Assembly (NCBI GenBank): GCA_022266195.1
Contig: WHVY01000004.1
Coordinates: forward strand, 9,007,501 to 9,071,500
DNA: 64,000 nucleotides
Direction: 5' to 3'
Source: Tetranychus cinnabarinus
Taxonomy: Eukaryota > Arthropoda > Arachnida > Trombidiformes > Tetranychidae
This document shows positions 31,001 to 46,000 of this stretch, one piece after another. The notes under the pieces were generated by a model that was not told the DNA's origin, did not search any database, and was given only the letters and a program-made list of their open reading frames with translations. The translations under genes and the position numbers were made by a program. Numbering within the stretch: position 1 is the stretch's first letter; each line of letters opens with the position of its first letter.

Positions 31001-34000
31001 ATTCTTGACTAATTACAATTTAAAGTTGAACATTTTTTGTTCCACTCTTGGTCACAATTGAAATGTTCACCTTAAATTGAACCATTTTTGCTCTCCTTCT
31101 TCTTCCATTCAATCTCTCAATTGATCACCATGACCGAGTTATGATATCCTCTAACAATTAACCTGCCACTTTTAACTCACCTAACATTGTCAACTGTCAA
31201 CTCTATTATTATTTGCTTTAACCTAAAGAGAGATATTCTGATGAATGATAACCTTGCCAATAAATGATTATTTTTGACTTTTCGGATATGAAAAAGAATG
31301 CGAGCAAAAAGTTCGAAAAGCCAAAATAATATTAAAAATTACGAAAAAAAACGAGATGAAAATGATATCTTTTTGCTTTTCGCTGTTCAACAATTTTGTG
31401 GACCGTTTCGTTACCAGGCCAACCGCATCAACTAATCGCTAATTATTCAGGTCAACAATGAATGCTAATTCATTTGGCGATTGCCTAGAAAATTGAGTTT
31501 CACCAAATGATGTTGAAGTCAATTTTTATAAGAAAACTTTGAAACCTGGAAAAACAGTTTTGCTTCTTAATTACATGCTAAATGGTTTATCCAAACACAT
31601 GAGATGAGCTTTGTTCAGTTTGAAATGGTTTATAATTACAATTGCAACTATAATTAACTTCTTACCTTCATTTTTGTCTGAATCCTTGGTTGAATTATTT
31701 TCTGTAATCAGAAGAACTTCATTGAAAACCAGAAGCAATTCTTTCCCTGGAAGGATATCCTTAAGTATTTCAATGAATAACTGTGAAAAGAGTAAACAAG
31801 AGAAATTAGTAAATCAGAAATTCTTTTTTTTTGTTGGATGTTCCTTTTTTGTTTAACGATATTGAACGATTAAGGCAACAATTTTAAGGTTAGGTTTTGA
31901 TAGTTTGAAAACGCACAACATTTTGCTTTTGTTTTCATCTTCACCATGAATCGCAACCCAAAACTTTCATCTTCCACTGGAAGTGATGTTGAGTTTCAAA
32001 TGATTTTCACACTTTTACTGAATAATCTTTTCTCATGTTTTCTCACTCTTATTGAGGCTGAATGATGAAATGAGAAAATCGGAGAAAAGTTCTTAATCAG
32101 TGTTTACTCAATGTTAAGGATTGGATAGAAAACATTTTAATTTTGAGATTGAAAGATTGTTTCTCCTTCTTCTTTTCATCTCTAAGTTCATCTCGAAATG
32201 AAAAGGAAAAGTTGATCAATCGATTGAACAGTTTCTGCAAGAGAACAATTTAGGCCAGTTTTTTTCTCTCGTCGAGTCGCTTTCACTTTCATGTTTGACC
32301 TTAAAGTTTCAATGAATTATCCCAAAAATAATAAGTATAATCATGAAGAAAAGATATCGATTGAATTCGATGATCCAAGACGAATCTTTCAAACATTAAA
32401 TTAATCTCATTATACATGATAATTATTGTACAATCAAATGTAGATGAAGATGAATAAGGTAAAAATGGATGAAAATTTTAGTAAAAAAATGGGAAAAGTT
32501 GAACAAAAAAGCAAAGTTATCATGGATTGTCCAAGTGCAATTACATTTCCTTTTCACTCTTCCTTTCACTTCTCTTCATCTTCTCATCATTAGTATATCA
32601 AGTATCATCTGTATCACCACTCAGGCCAAAAGGGAAGAAGAGTCTTAAGAATTTTACCTTCCAAGGTAATCTTGTTTTCATCTTTGGTAACATTGCTTGG
32701 TTTCTGTTTCCTTTCAGGATATAACTTTAACTGATTGCTAGGTTAGACTGAGAAAACTGAAAGTAAAGAAGATTTAAGAAGCAAAATGAGGAAGACAATG
32801 AAGATGGCAAAAAGCAAGAGAAGATAAATTTTGAGATATTTTTCCAACGGAAGTTCAGGTTTGGGTATATTGTTGTCTCTATGTTTTTGTCACAGACAAG
32901 GTAAACCATCCAACATCAACATCAACCAGTTTGACTCCTTCTTCATCCTTCTCCTCTTCCATCTCCTTCTTCATCCTCTGTAGACTCTCACGAGAGTGTT
33001 GATGATTGATATAAAACAATCAATCGGACCTTTCCCGTAGCACTGGACTCGGCTCGGTGAACCGCAACAACAGTTACCATTAACGTTACATTGCAATCAA
33101 CAGAAGAAGAGATTTACCAAAAAAGAAACTGAAAGTGAGATTATTTGTGTGTCAACTTTTCTCTTCCTTTCATCACAATCATCATCCCCATCATAATCAT
33201 CATTATTATTACCTACAAGATACTTCGGTCGGACGATTTTTCGAGCCCAGTTTACAGTTTCCGATAATTCGTATCAACACTTGAACTAAAACGAATGGTC
33301 GCAAAAGGTTGTTATTGTTGCAGTTCCTTATCGCATTGGTTGGCCTCTCATTTAGATCACTTATTCCCATGAAAAGTGACACACAAAATTAAAGCTGACA
33401 GTAAAGTTTATCTCGTCACATTTCATATCATCTGACCATTCTAATTAGACTCGTAATCACTATTATTACCATTATTATTGCCACTAATTATCTTGTCCAT
33501 CAGCAACACAAAAAAAGTATCCAATCTTAATGATTGAAATGCATAAATACGAAAGTCTCTCATTTTCACCTTTTCCTCGCTAATCGACGACAAATGTTCA
33601 CCCTCAATGAAACTGTGACAATTAAGGTTACAGAGTAAATATGATTTCATGAGTAAATGCATAAATGAGCCTAAAAATTTTGTTTCCAATTAATTATTGA
33701 AATAAATTTTTGTGTTTACCCTTTTAAAAGGGATGAATGAAAATAACGCTCTTTTCGAGAGACAAAAAAGTTCAGGTTACTTAACGCGTGGCCTACAGGC
33801 TAATAACAATTATATTAACAATAATAATCCTAATGATTGGGATAATAATGATAACAAACAATAAGTAAACTGGTAAACTTGAATACAACCTTGCAACAAT
33901 CAAACTTTTTTATCGTTTACGTTTTGTTTCAAATACACTTTCACTTTTACCAAGTTATTATCTCTTCCAGGTCACTCCTCATCGGATCAATGTTGAGATC

Positions 34001-37000
34001 AGATCAAGTTATATGAAAGAGATTTGGTGTAAAACAGGTAAAAACTAAACAATAACAAGAAGAAGAGAAGGATTGTTAAAGAATTTTCAGTTTTTTTCTT
34101 CTTCTTCTTCTTCTCTCCAATAAAGAATCGTAAAGAATCTCTAAACTTGCCCTGATTCTGCCGATCATTTATTTCTTACCAATCATTATTTTTTTTGCAC
34201 CATTTCCAAGCTACTTTAACATGTTGCAAAAAATGACCTCAAAATTGGACTACAAGTTGATTCTTTTTCCCTCTCACTTTTCAACTTAACATCCTCCGTT
34301 GTCTTGCCATCATCCTTTATCCACCCTTTACCCCAATCATGTGGGATCAGTTCAACAGTTGAGTTGAACAATTGATTGACCGTCAAAATTGTTTGCTAAA
34401 TTGTCCTTTCCTTTTTACCTTTCCTTCCCATTGTTTGATTCATCCGTTTATCATTACTATCTTGATAACAATCATCAACAATACAAATGTTGCAATTATC
34501 ATCATTTTCTGGACTCTTCTTCAGCGCAAAGCAAAGGTAAACATTTAAAGATGTTATTATTTTTAACAAACTTGTCAATCAACAAATGATCCTTATTTCA
34601 ACGTGAGAAAGTGATCACGATAAGAGTATCATCATCCTCATTATAATAATAAGTGGAGTTCGATCATGACTGATCGTAAATTCCTTTCCCCTGAATACAA
34701 TAAATTCAATGCACATTTGGAGACTCTTGTTGGTGAAAAAGCATTGTCATGAGACAAACTAAAAAATGAAATAAAATCTGGTTCAGCTGAACAAAAATGA
34801 AATCATAGTTTGACTGTTTTTATCAAAAACCTTCGAACAGAAAAACTTTTTAATCACCGAAATGTTTCCAGTTCTTGTGCCCCCGAAGATTCATCAGGTC
34901 GCAACCCTGACTCGAAATTCAAAGTTTTGACAGTTATAACTCACCCAAAAATAAACCCTAACATCATTAAACTAAACAAAATAATTTTCTTCCCACCAAA
35001 ATGTTTTGGAATACTGGACATGATCTGAGTTCCTAGAAAAGTCAAGTATTTTCTTTGGCTGCAGTCAAATCATGGTCATTATTTGATCTTCGATTTCTTT
35101 AAGAACTCTTTCCGTTGCCACCATTTTCACGCAAAAATGACTGATCTTGACTGAATTTTTTTCACTGAGTAGGTTACAATCGACATGAAAAAACACGATT
35201 TGTAAAAAACTATTGTCAGAATAAGAAATTGAAAAGGTTAAAATCTTTAGATTTAGCCACATTAATAAGATTCATTTTGAAATGAAAAAAAACTATTCTT
35301 TAAGCACAAAAAATTCCATTCGGGTTGAGAGTTGAACCTTTGTTGGTTGTAAAGGCATAAAACGATTCCATTTGTTCAATTAAAGTTTTTCTGATCAACA
35401 ATCATTGACAAAATCAAGTTTAAAGTTGAAACTTTTGTCTCTTTTTATACAGTTGAGACTCCATATTTTACTCAAACTCTTTACTCGAAAGACAGTTTTC
35501 ATCCAACAATAACCATCAACCTGAATAAAAAAAAGTTTATCATCCAAAATCAATAGCAAGAGATACAGATCTTTTCCCTGACCCTGTTTATACGTGAATT
35601 TATCAGTAACCCGAGTTCCGATTTGTAGTTCAATCATGGTTTTCAGATTTTTCCTTAGAATTCTTTTCCTTTTGCCACAATCTTTGCTCAAAAAATTCCT
35701 ATTTTTACTTGATATATTATGTATAAATGTTGAGATGAAATGGCTGAGCAAATTAAAAATTTGCTATTAAAAAAGATTCGTTTGAAAAGTAATGTTTAAT
35801 CAACGAATTGAAATGAAAAATATTTAGACAAACTTGATTTGGAAGCAATTTTGAACCATTTAACCGTTAAACGATGAAACAAATTGCTAATGTAAAGGGT
35901 CAAAACAATCAACTGATTATCAAGTGGAAAACGGTAGATAAAGTTTACAAGTTTTAACAACAATTAAATGACGATTAGATTACAATTGATTTTTAAACTA
36001 ATCTAATGTAAAAACTGAATGCAATATCAACATTGTCTAAAACGGCCTTTCAATAATAATCATTACACACACATCTTGAAATGCTTCTGATTTTCACGTT
36101 CATTATAATCACGATGCTACCGTCGTGATGAGAAGGAGGTAATCATTAGAATGAATTGAATCGTTTATCATCATCATGGAAGAAGAAGAAGAAGAAGAAG
36201 AGGAAAAGTTGATTACAACCAACGCCTGATTAAACTAGATCATAGCAAAGCCCAGATTGATAACCAGTCCAGTGAAGAATGGCGAAAAATAAATAAATGA
36301 ACAATTCTGAATTCATCTTGAATCGATAAATTATTTGCGCATGAGTGGGCAAAACAAGTTTCCAAATGTTTTTCCATCAAATGAACTGTGAATTAGGAAA
36401 AGGCCAAAACTTGATGAACGGTAATGATGAACATTTGAACGTTTGGATAAATCGTTTCTTTTGTCAATGCTTGTTCACTGACCAACATCAACTTCTCATG
36501 ATAACATGATAACATTTTTTGTATAACAGTCAATTGATCATCAATTTGCAATTGAAATGGAAATTCAACAAAATGAGAAACAAAAAAAGTGATCACAAAA
36601 TGATGCGATTCAAATGTTTAGACTTTGATTATCAACATTGAACCATAAACGATTGACCATTCAGGTCACGTTGACATGAAACACCATCAGTGCCATCATG
36701 TCGTTTGTTATTCAATCAGAAACGGTTGAATACAATGAAGAGAAACAAAGAGAAGGTTAAATCAGTGAATCGTCCAGAATTGCGATCAAAACTTTTTCTT
36801 CTTCTTCTTCTGTTCATTGATGACGATAATGATGATGATGGTACCATGAGGAGAGAATCGATTTCAAATCGTGATTGCTATCAGCAATATTCAGCCTAAG
36901 GCTATGGATTAATCGAGAGAGAAAAAACTTTCATCCAAATCAATTCGATTAGAGTTTCATTTTATTCGCATTGCAAGATGATGTTAATGATGATGGTAAT

Positions 37001-40000
37001 GATAATAACAGCAATGGTTTGTTATTAAAGGGAAAAGGCGATGTTCATGTTAACGGTTTACAAGCAAAGTTAATGTTAACTTTTTGGTTAAACATTCTCA
37101 AGATGTTTACAGATAAGTTTAAAATAATCTCGACCAATTAATAATCGTTGATGATGATGATAACGATGAGTTGATTATTGGTTCATTGGAATTCAATTTT
37201 TAACCTTTTAACTCTCTTTTTACCTTTTTGTCTTTTAATCAAACTCTTTTCGCATTTTTCCTTCATTAAATGGTTAATTTATTGATATCAAATTGTTTTA
37301 AATTAAACTTCAAGGGTGAGAAATTGAATGGAATTGCAGGTAAAAGTGAGAAAACAAAAACAAGTAATCAAGGTAAGATGGAGATGAAGAAGAAAATAAC
37401 AAAGATTCGTGATTAGAAGAACAGATTGATTAACATATCGATTGGAAATTAAGGTTAATTCAGGTGAGAAACGAGTTAAACAGTTAAATTATCTTCTAAT
37501 TAAGATCAATTGGAAAGACAAGATTGACAAAATGTTTTTCATGTTGAAGGATAAAAAGGATTTGATTCATTGGTTCATGATGATATTAGAAACAATGGAA
37601 TGTAAAAGCCTGACATTTTTTTCCAAGTTATCATTTTCTTCTGATTATGTTGAACATGTTCAAGACAGTTCAAGTCCAACCCACAGTAATGATGATAATG
37701 CTCAGAGTGATGAGTGTTGAACATGTTGAAGCTGAGGATGCTCAACAGAATAGATTAAACAATGATGATAAAGACTGGAGTGAAGATGAAAGTGAAAGAT
37801 GAAAATGAAGAGGAGGTTCACTGAATGGCAAATGAGCATTCTCAGTTGATGATAATCGCAACAATAATGTTCATCTTTGGAAGCATGTTGAGATTACCTA
37901 TAAAAACGATTGCAATCAACTCCACCTTAACGGAATCTTCGAACAAGAAAAACTCTTTCAAACTGATGGAAAAGTGGAGATAAAAGTTTTTCATTTCCTC
38001 ATCTCTGACTAAATATTCAAATGATTACCAAAAGTGGCCTTAAAAGTGATAACAAGAGCTATAAAGATATTAACAGTTTAATGATAAGTCGATGGAAACG
38101 CAGCGAAAAAGAGCGAAAAAAAAATGGATTTCGTTTGTTGTTGCGCTAATGAGTGTTGTGTCTTCATTAAAATGGTAAAGACGTTTGAGAAGGAAAGAAA
38201 TGAAAACTAGATCGCCATGATGAAGAAAAGGGGTGAGGCTGAGTTTGAAAGGAAAATGAGATTGATGGAAATTCTGATCCATCATCAGAATTTGAGGAAT
38301 GAAAAGTGAAACAAGAATATGCCAATCATGATAAGCATTTCATGTTACCTTTCCTCATCCTTTAATCATCATTAAAATGAACTACAAAAGTTGATACACT
38401 TTACCATGTATTTATAACGATAATTGGTCAATGAGAAACATTTCAATTCTTTTCATCCATTTTCTCCATGTTTACAAGGATTTCTGAGCTTTGCCATTCA
38501 ATTTGAACGAGTTAACGGATTAATTTTGACACATTCGTATCAAGTGGTTAACAAGTGATTAAATGGTTAAATCAACAGAAGAGTCTTACGATTGTTGAGT
38601 TAATCGTGACAATAGGTTAACTTTGAACGAAAAGCTGAACTCGCCAAAGAAGCTGTTCAGGTAAAGAGGATGGAAAAGAAAAGAGGAAACCTTCGATTTT
38701 CTATCTTCACTCAATCGTCATTTTTTAATCATCTTTACCTTCTTCACCTTTACTTCAACATTTACTTCAACATTTACTATTATTACAGATTTTACTTGAT
38801 CAATTGCCTTGAATTGTTGATAAATATTATCCATTGAATGGGTAATAAAAAAAAGTATAACAGTTGAGGGAAAATTGGAATAAGAAAATTATTATTCTCT
38901 CTCAATTGAAATACAAACGATAATCTGTTTTATTCATTATTAACTGAATCTTTATTTGAAAAGGTTTCCTTTCATCTTTCATCTTCATTCATCTTCTCTC
39001 CTCATCTTCTTTGTTACAATTTTCTTCTTTTTCAGTTTACTTTTTTCCATTCGAAAAACTTTTTTCACCAACATTTTCCTCTTTCATTCCGGTTTTCAGG
39101 TTTTGGGCTTGGTGTTTGGTGTCAAAAAGCTAATGTATATTTTAAACAATTTCAACTGTCCACAACAATTGGTCAATTGTTTCCCTGTAATGGCGAGAAA
39201 AAAAAAGTTTCACCTAAAAGAAGATTTTTGTCAATTAATTTTGGGTGAAAATTAATTTTCCCTGATTAATGGTAATCATTGAAAACTGAGATGATTTAAC
39301 CTGAATAAAGGAAAATACTTGACCCAATGTGAGTTACTCGAGACACACCTTTTGAAACTCTTTTTGTTTGAAAAATAATCTCAATACTGATTAAATTTTA
39401 TTAGTAAATTCAATTTCAATTTTCTGAGAAAAGAAGAAAAGTGAAATTTCTCTCATCAATTAATCCTGAATTGTACCTTTAATAATAATAATTTGAATAT
39501 TGCAACCTTTGGAATGAAAAATTTCAATTTGAAAAGTTTTTCATTGCTAATGAATTATTAGTTGTAAAGTTTTTCCTTCAAATGTTAACGGCAAAAAAAA
39601 GGTTGAAACTTGCATATATCATGAGATTATCAGTTGAATTAAAACATAATTATCAATCAAGTTGCCTTCGTCTTGATCCATGTTTGGCTTGTTAGCAAAT
39701 TGTCTATCAATTGATTGGAATCACCTTAAAGGTTTTATCAAGTCCAATCAATTGATTGAATAAATTATCTGAATCATTAATCAACAAGATAAAAGGTTAA
39801 CCAAATCTTCGTAATCAACTTGAATTGAAAAAAAAAGTTATTACAAAAAATGAAATTCGAAAGAAAAAAATGTTGAAATGAAATAAAAAAAAACAAAGAA
39901 AAGCTTCTGAAGAGCGACAACTAATTAAGCTAAATGGTGTTGAAAGTTGCTTGTTAATCAACATTTTCAAAGCAAAAGGTGAATCATGAATCAAAACAAT

Positions 40001-43000
40001 AATGATGATAATGAAAGGTAATACACAAATAGTAAAGGTAATGAGATAAATGTGATTTATCATGAAACCATTTCGTGACTTACAGAAGCAGCAACAAGTA
40101 AACGCAATGTTAACTTGATTTGGACAAAGAAAAACATTTGAAAGATGAAAAGATGAACAAGATGAATTAACTGTTAATTATAAACTGTTCATTTAAATCA
40201 GTCTTTTGGTCAATCCAATAATATCTTGTTGATCAGTTTTTTTGTTAAACTTGTACAATTAGTTTGATCAACAATGAGAAGGCAAATGAGAAAATCATGA
40301 TTCTAAACATTTGATGGAAATCTTGATTTTCTCTCTTCTTCCAATTCGCATTCAAATGGTTCCTAAGCCGTGACCAGGAAGATGTATATCAACATCTTTA
40401 ATCATCCAAACTGATCATCAGCAACTCATCTATTGCCATGATTCTTGCAGTTGAGTTCAGTAGCTACAATTGTTTGATAAAGAAAGCGTGTAACGGTGAT
40501 TCCAGGTAAAATCTGCCTTCTAACCGCACCTTTCATCATTAACCATGTTCATCTTTCTCATTGATCTATTTTCAATTGGGTGAGTCTTGAGTTCAATGAT
40601 GAGGAAGAAGAACGCAACTTCTGATTGTGATGAGGATGGCAACTCTTTCTATTCATCTTTACTCATCATTATCTTCTTCCTTCCTTCATCTCTTGATCCA
40701 CTAAATTGTTGTTCAATCTGATTATTTTTACATCAATAAATTATTAATTTGCTTTTCTCTTTTCTCCTTCACTTCCTTTACTTATACATTCTAATCGTCA
40801 ATCGAGACTCTCGCACTCCATTTATTGTTAAACATGCTAAATTGTTGTTCAATAATTGAAGGGAAAAGATTAATCAAAGAATATTGCTTTTAATAGATTC
40901 AAATGGATTCTCATCTTTTTCATCATTTAAGGTTCACTTTGGTCCTCAAGTTGCGATTTGGTGGAAAAAAAGAAAAGCAAAATTTTACGTTTTCACTCAA
41001 TCATTATAATTTGCAAATGAAGATATAAATTTATGGCTACATATTTATTGATTATTTTTATTGGGTTAACATGAAACCAGTTTTGCTCAATTTTGTTTTT
41101 CTCATTAAATCATGTTTGATGAGCACTTTTTTCCAATAATTGTTGATTGTCAAGACGAGCCGATAATTAAACCAGTTTGAGAGAACGAAAAACCATAGAA
41201 ATTTCGTGATCAATCAATCATTTGTTTGTTGGTGACTCGACTGATGATCAACAGTTAAGGTAAAAAAGAGACTTTGGGTTTAATGTGTGAATATCAATTG
41301 ATTGAAATTGGTCTGAATCTATTGAGTTAACCCTGAAGCCAGCCAAATACAACGAACGTGTTGGCGTCTCATTTAGCGCACTATTACAAGTAAACGGAAT
41401 ACTTACTTGTCCCCTAAAGAGTAGTAATATTGCATTCTGATCCGTTTGCCTCTCTGCACACCGGAAACAGGTTATCCATTTAAGTGAATCAAAATCATTG
41501 AGTTGAAGCCAAGCGGTCAAAGATCTTCCAATATCGGTTACCTGTGGGTGGAAAGAAGAGGTAATAAGACAATTAATAATCATCATTTTATCCAGTTGCA
41601 AAGTAAAGCCTCCAAAGCAATCTTTAATAACTTATAAGTTTCAATAAATATTCACAAGAAGATCATGAAAAGAATAAAATTTCATAGAATCTTGAAAATC
41701 TAAATGATTTATATCAGATATCGAAACTGTTTGAGTTGAAAGTCGATTTCATTTTTTGAAGAAATTTTGGAAAAGATTTCTCAATGGATTCAGAGAACAA
41801 TGAAGTTCTGAAAGTGGTTCAAATGGATTTGAAGATAATTCACTGTCAATGGACAAGGTCATGAAATGATGATGATACATCAATTAATTTCATCAGGCGA
41901 AGCTTTCAAGGTTAATTGCAATGATTTAACTTTGTTGGTCAAACAGTTAATAACCATTTCCAAATGAAAATAACAATGGTCATCATCATGTGATTGTTTA
42001 CATGTTTATGGTTCTTAATCTGAATGGTTGATGAAGTTAGTCTTGAAAAAAAAGGTAAAATAAAATTAAGGCCAAAACTGCAATAACAAGAAAAGGTAAG
42101 AAGAAGAAGAAGAAAATATTAACATGAAAATGAAAACATTTAAATTACAATTTAAAAAGTGCGAAAGACAAGTTAATGGTGATAATTTAACCAGTTAATC
42201 ATGTTATATTAGCCATTATGGTTTGTGATGATGATTATGATGATCAAAGAGTAAGAATTGGGAGAAGAAGAAAAAGTTGAAGATGAAAAGTTGAGCTTCT
42301 CAAGGAGCCAAACAAGATTATGCATTAAAAAACATTTACTTGTTTTCATCTTTCACTTGATCATCATCTTTTCATTGAAGATGAATTTTGATATGGAAAC
42401 AATGAAAGTTGAACAATTGAAATCATTATTTATGTTTCTATCCTTTTGCTCAACTTTTTCAACCCAAAAATTGATCAAAAAAGAAGAAAAATGTTTCTCT
42501 ATTAACTAGATGAAGGTAAATTGGTGGATGAAAGAAGATAACCTCAGGCTGATATCTGATGAACTTTATGAGATTAACGGGAAAAGGCTGAGCAATTACA
42601 ATGAAACTAATTTTAGTGTAAAAAGAATGCAAAATTTAATGGAAACATTCATTTGATCATTGATTGTCTTTGACCCTTTGCTTGCTTACTCGCTCGCTCT
42701 CCGCACCTTAACACCCAACCCTCAATTAAAATGCCTCTTCTTTAAACAATTTAATTCTTGAATTGAAAGTAAAAAATTCTGCTCAAGAGATAATTATTAT
42801 TCAACTGAAGAGCAAAGACTTATCTTCATCTCTCACTTTTTGTATCGAAATAAGTTTTTCCCTTTTTATCGCCAATTTTTACAGTTGTTTAATTGTTGCT
42901 GTGTTAACTCAATTTACATTCATTTAACCTTCATCTAACTTTACCTGAGAAGTGAAGATGAGGTAAAGGTAAAGATGAAAAATGATGCTTTTCCCTTGTT

Positions 43001-46000
43001 TTACATTCTTCATTTATTATTCAATTGAATTTTAAATTGTTCCAAGTTGTCTTCTCACGCCTGTTAACATGTTGATAATCATGTAAATATATTAACATCT
43101 TCTTGTAACATAATCAATTCAAAGTGAATATCATTAACAGTTTAAACACAATTGTTAGGTGATGAAAGCATGGCGAGTCTTGAAGAGTAACATTAAAACA
43201 CTTTTACTTTTCATAATCACTGTTAATCTTTCAAATTGGAAAGGTTGACAAATTGCAATCTAATTGTGAACAATTGACACGCAAAGTCAACTATCGAGTT
43301 TCTCTGATTCACCTTTTGATTGTCACAATTAAATAATCCATCAAGATTGATCAATGTTTCGTCAAAAGAAGAATAACAATTTGCTAATTTTCCAAATCCA
43401 TTATTTCCTTATTACATTTAAATGTATATTAATAGTTTGTTAAATTAAGTGTAACATTGAGGAATTACGGAATTGATAATGTTTCTGGAACTTTATTAGG
43501 AAATGAAATTTGGAGAAACTTTCAACATTTAAATTGAACAATGAAATGAACTTTTTGCAGAACAACTTTTTTCTCGATGTTATCATCAAATTTGGTGATG
43601 GCGATATTGCAATGTTTAATTTGTCATTTTTCAACATTTTAGTTTATTCCTTTTGGATTCAACTTTTCATGATAACTCAAAATTGTATTTAAATTGTAAA
43701 CTTAATGGTATTTGGATTATTGAACGATTGTGATTACAATTGTAATGATGGTGATAAATATTTTAATGATGTTATTATTAATGGTTTTAATGGTGATGAA
43801 GATATTTAGATCAACGTATTAGTAACAACGGAATTGAGATGATGATCAACTTCAATTGGGACAATTGCCATCTGATTATTATATTAATCACAACAAAATT
43901 TTTCGTCTCTTTGCAATCGTTTTATTACAATTTAACTTGATTAACACGTTGAGATATTTTATTGTAAATGGTTCAAAAGGTTTACTTTTAAACTTGCTTT
44001 ACTTTCATGAGTTGGGTCAACATTAACAGCCGTTTCAAGCTCATTGAGATGAACTCGGAATATTTATCATGAAAATTGATCAATCAATTGATACGTTTTT
44101 CCCATTAAAAGACAACATTCATATTCGATGGATGAAACTATCAGAGAAAAAATAACTTTTCTATTTTCTGATCGTCATTAAACTTTTGGTTGTTGAATAA
44201 AACTGAATTTATTAACTTTTGGAATTGCAAGAAATTGTAAAATCTCTGAATTTCAAGTTAAAATATTTCAATAAAAAGAGTTGTAACAGTTTTATGACGG
44301 ATTGGAACATCTTCAAAAGAAAAATTCAGAGTATATTCAGAACTCTAAGTTCATGTTAAAATTGCTCTGAAAATGGTTCCGGAGTTGAGAATTTGAGAAA
44401 ATTTGAATTCGAATGAAAAGTTGGAAACTTTTGATGATTAATTTGTTGAAGGAAGAATGAGAAATTGGTTGACTCAGATGTTCTGATTGTCCAATTACTG
44501 GGATTATCTTATTAATAATGATTGTCCATTAAGATGATGATCATGATGGTGGGACGACTTGTCATAGAGTTTTTTCAATCTGTTATTACTTCTTATGATC
44601 ATCATGAAATGCGTTTGATTTGTTGGCTTACCATTTATGAATTGAGATAATCAGGAAGGTAAAATGATTAGAGAAATGTTCACCTTTTTGGCTTCTTTTT
44701 ATCTTTCATTGTGGGCTGATTTTTTACCTTTTAATTTAACTTTTTTTTCCTCTTTAATTTAGTTTATTGCATCTTTAAATGATGATCAAAGTTGAGGAAT
44801 CATCATTAACTTTTCAATTCAACAATAAATCTAAATAAAGATTAACCTTTAACATGACTTTTTTTCATCCAATTTTCAAGTTTTCAAATCATTTCGCCAT
44901 CATCTTAAATCATGTTCACTCAATGTTTCATTAAAAAATCAACTTTTCCAATAATTTATTCAATCGATTAACTGATTGTTACTGAGAAATGGTTAACCGT
45001 TTCAATTAAACTTGGCTCATTGTGTGCAATTGAATGAAGCAAAAAAAAAATAATTCAAGTTAAGGTCATTTTCAGTGTTAATGGGTTTGGATATTATGAA
45101 TATCAAGTGTAAAACCGTTTTAAAAGTAAATTAATATGAATAACAATTGAAGCCAAGTTGATCAAAATTGTTTACTGATTATGATGATCGCTATTAAGCA
45201 AACAATCGCACAACAGGTTTTGATACTTTTAACCACTTTAATTATCTCTCATCATCAACATGTTAATGACTATTGTTTAACTGTAATCATTAACAATTGT
45301 TGCTTTCATTTTTTTCTGGTAAATCTGTAAACAAAATGAATTTGAATATTCAACATTAGCTGATGACAATTTATCGTTCAATTTGTTTAACAATCAATCA
45401 ATTGAAAGGTTAACCAGAGATAAAGGTTTGAATGTTTAATGTTTGATTTGTTGATTCATTAACTCGTTTCTCATCAATTGTAAATCCTTTAAAGATTAAC
45501 CTTTGAAGATGAAGGAGGAAACAAGAGTTGCAACAAAAGGAGATTTAGAAGGTAAATTGAGTGAAAAAAAGTAGATCAAAAGGAGATTATTAAGGATTTA
45601 CAATTGAAATCATAAGTCAATTAAAAAATGTTGAAACAGATTATTCTGTAGATTCAGTAGATGAAGTCTTGATGACAATGTGCGCTTTTGGGTGTTAATT
45701 ATGTTGATAGAGATAATGGAAATTGAATTAACTGTGATTGTAATGAACCATAGATGTTAGGTGTTGCTTTCCAATCAATGTCAATGTAATCCTTGATTAA
45801 TGATGGATTGGGTGTAAAATGAGGAAGAAGAAAGTTAAAGAAAAGTTTCAATGATGAAGAGGCTCTTGTCATGAAATTAAAGTCATGAAAAGCACTTTAC
45901 AATTTTTAAAGCAACAATTAAACATCTAAAAGTGGGACCAGTGTGTGTCCATTGAAAACAATCAATTGGGAGTGTTGAACAGTATTTCACTTTGAACAAT

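Larger units (their letters stand above)
31781..41406 (-). other. hamlet intron 3
   Basis: 9.6-kb AT-rich intron with no recognisable gene. It includes a dispersed repeat (34828-35150), a GAA run near 36178-36201, and short low-complexity ORFs. A GC-richer patch lies at about 32980-33300. Confidence 0.75.

Noticed and set aside
35395..35751. 118-codon minus-strand ORF near the dispersed repeat
   Set aside because: Starts at TTG; no motif; not shared with the second repeat copy.
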